This document shows positions 4,808 through 5,898 of a stretch of 5,898 bases of DNA, piece by piece; the stretch's first letter is position 1; every line of letters starts with the position of its first letter. A program made the translations under genes and the position numbers. Location: positions 1-5,898 of the forward strand of contig JAAZCT010000177.1 in the NCBI GenBank assembly GCA_012513165.1. The letters are read 5' to 3'. The stretch comes from Actinomycetales bacterium (GTDB taxonomy: Bacteria; Actinomycetota; Actinomycetes; Propionibacteriales; Nocardioidaceae). The notes beneath the pieces were generated by a model. It had not been told where the DNA came from and searched no databases. It saw nothing but the letters and a program-made list of their open reading frames with translations.

Positions 4808-5898
4808 ATGACCGATCGTTATCAGTCACTGATTCAAAATCCAGTAGGCCAATTCTTGGCTAAGAACTTGGGTCTCCCCAATCCCCCCGAACTCAAGCGC
4901 TGGAATGGCGGACGCCTCGTCGAGGGCACCGTACTCCTTGGCGGCGAAGGCGAAATTGTTTCGTCGCTCCCCGCTTTGCTTAAGAATGGCGGAATCGACA
5001 CCACGACGGTTCGCGCTGATGGAAAGCGCTACCAAGGCCTAGTATTCGATGCCACTGCGCTCGATTCGGCTGAATCGCTTGTCAAAATCCAAGAGTTTTT
5101 CACACCTGTGCTTCGTCAACTGGCTTCCTGCGGACGCATCGTCGTACTCGGTCGTCCAGTGAACGAAACCACCAGCACAGGTGCGGCTATTGCTCAGCGT
5201 GCACTGGAAGGCTTCGTACGTTCAGCCGCTAAAGAAATCGGTTCGAACGGCAGCACCGCCAACTTGGTTTACGTGAACAAGGGCGCCGAAGGCGATGTTG
5301 CTTCGACCCTCGAGTTCCTGCTTTCGCCGAAGTCAGCGTTCGTTGACGGCCAGGTTGTGCGCGTCGGAAGCGTTGAAGGCCTGAAAGCCATCGTGCCCGC
5401 TGATGCTGCCAAGCCGCTTGCTGGCAAGGTTGCTTTGGTCACCGGCGCTTCGCGCGGTTTGGGCGAAGCCATGGCTCGCACCTTACATCGAGATGGCGCC
5501 ACGATCATCGGACTCGATGTTCCACCTCTGCAGACTGACCTTGATGCCTTGATGAAGGAACTCGATGGCAGTTCGATCATTGCTGATATCACTGCCGACG
5601 ATGCCGCAGAAACAATTGCGGCCTCCCTCAAAGACGGCGTCGATTTCGTGATCCACAACGCTGGCATCACCCGCGACAAGCGCCTGAAGAACATGAAGGC
5701 CGAAAACTGGTCGAAGGTTGTCGAGGTCAGTGTCGGCGGACCTGAACGAGTGACTGCGCACCTCTTGGAAGAGGGACTCATCCGTGAAGGCGGCCGCGTG
5801 ATCGGAATCTCCTCGATCGCAGGTATCGCTGGCAACAACGGACAGACCAACTACGGAGCTGCTAAGGCAGGCGTGATCGGTTGGGTCCAGGACCTTGC
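4808..5898 (+). CDS. fabG4: High-molecular-weight 3-oxoacyl reductase (FabG4-like SDR), N-terminal 363 codons, cut by the right window edge
   Basis: The plus strand is open from ATG 4808 to the window end. The product is a two-domain FabG, the NAD(P)H-type reductase that reduces beta-ketoacyl-CoA/ACP to the beta-hydroxy form. Residues 1 to about 200 are the extra N-terminal domain of the FabG4 class. The SDR domain starts near 205 with GKVALVTGASRGLG (cofactor motif at 213-219), then NAG at 284-286, Ser336 in GISSIAG, Tyr349 and Lys353 in NYGAAKAG. The tetrad Asn, expected 41 residues before the Tyr, is Ser308 instead. The FabG4 of M. tuberculosis, as I recall it, is about 450 residues, so some 90 residues are probably missing here. 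It is divergent from a FadA2-like thiolase, which fits a shared acyl-chain pathway; a MaoC-type dehydratase may follow outside the window, but that is not seen. Confidence 0.92.
   Translation, partial: MTDRYQSLIQNPVGQFLAKNLGLPNPPELKRWNGGRLVEGTVLLGGEGEIVSSLPALLKNGGIDTTTVRADGKRYQGLVFDATALDSAESLVKIQEFFTPVLRQLASCGRIVVLGRPVNETTSTGAAIAQRALEGFVRSAAKEIGSNGSTANLVYVNKGAEGDVASTLEFLLSPKSAFVDGQVVRVGSVEGLKAIVPADAAKPLAGKVALVTGASRGLGEAMARTLHRDGATIIGLDVPPLQTDLDALMKELDGSSIIADITADDAAETIAASLKDGVDFVIHNAGITRDKRLKNMKAENWSKVVEVSVGGPERVTAHLLEEGLIREGGRVIGISSIAGIAGNNGQTNYGAAKAGVIGWVQDL

Noticed and set aside
5269..5850. 193-codon open frame on the minus strand
   Set aside because: It lies opposite the well-supported FabG4-like gene, is Ser/Pro/Arg-rich, has no ribosome binding site or recognisable motif, and is a shadow of the coding strand's codon pattern.
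1..5898. Mobile elements, CRISPR arrays, tRNA or rRNA genes, or an undescribed gene system
   Set aside because: All sizeable stretches are explained by five recognisable housekeeping or regulatory genes and their leaders; no direct repeat arrays, transposase motifs or structural RNA genes other than the riboswitch were seen.

Overview
This window looks like chromosome from a mid-GC (roughly mid-50s % by eye) actinobacterium. The basis is the actinobacterial form of the UvrB N-terminus, an actinobacterial-style manganese riboswitch ahead of a TerC-family gene, a tetR promoter that fits leaderless transcription, and a divergent thiolase / long FabG pair that resembles the fadA2-fabG4 locus I recall from Mycobacterium. 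No mobile element, CRISPR array, tRNA or rRNA is visible, and I do not see an undescribed defence or metabolic system.

Layout. Positions 1-295 (minus) hold the first 98 codons of a TerC/Alx-family membrane protein, which runs off the left edge. Positions 296-449 hold its leader: a well-conserved yybP-ykoY (Mn2+) riboswitch at 328-418, the terC ribosome binding site, and a short hairpin just after the uvrB stop. Positions 450-2534 (minus) encode complete UvrB of 694 residues. Positions 2535-2613 are a divergent promoter region. Positions 2614-3276 (plus) encode a TetR-family repressor. A strong hairpin terminator (3314-3358) separates it from the convergent thiolase gene at 3366-4685 (minus, 439 residues, FadI/FadA2-like). 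Positions 4686-4807 are a second divergent promoter region with a perfect 15-bp palindrome. From 4808 to the right edge (plus) lie the first 363 codons of a long, two-domain FabG (FabG4-like).

Functional picture. The left part carries nucleotide excision repair (UvrB) and metal homeostasis (TerC under Mn2+ control). The right part carries fatty-acid or acyl-CoA carbon-chain chemistry: a beta-ketoacyl-CoA thiolase and a beta-ketoacyl reductase expressed from a shared divergent region. The nearby TetR regulator is a reasonable but unproven candidate for controlling that pair through the palindrome.

The points most worth a second look are an 8-nt complement that could let the riboswitch hide the terC ribosome binding site, the palindrome between thiolase and fabG4, a Ser in place of the usual catalytic-tetrad Asn in the reductase, and an asymmetric terminator whose minus-strand RNA has a UUCG tetraloop.
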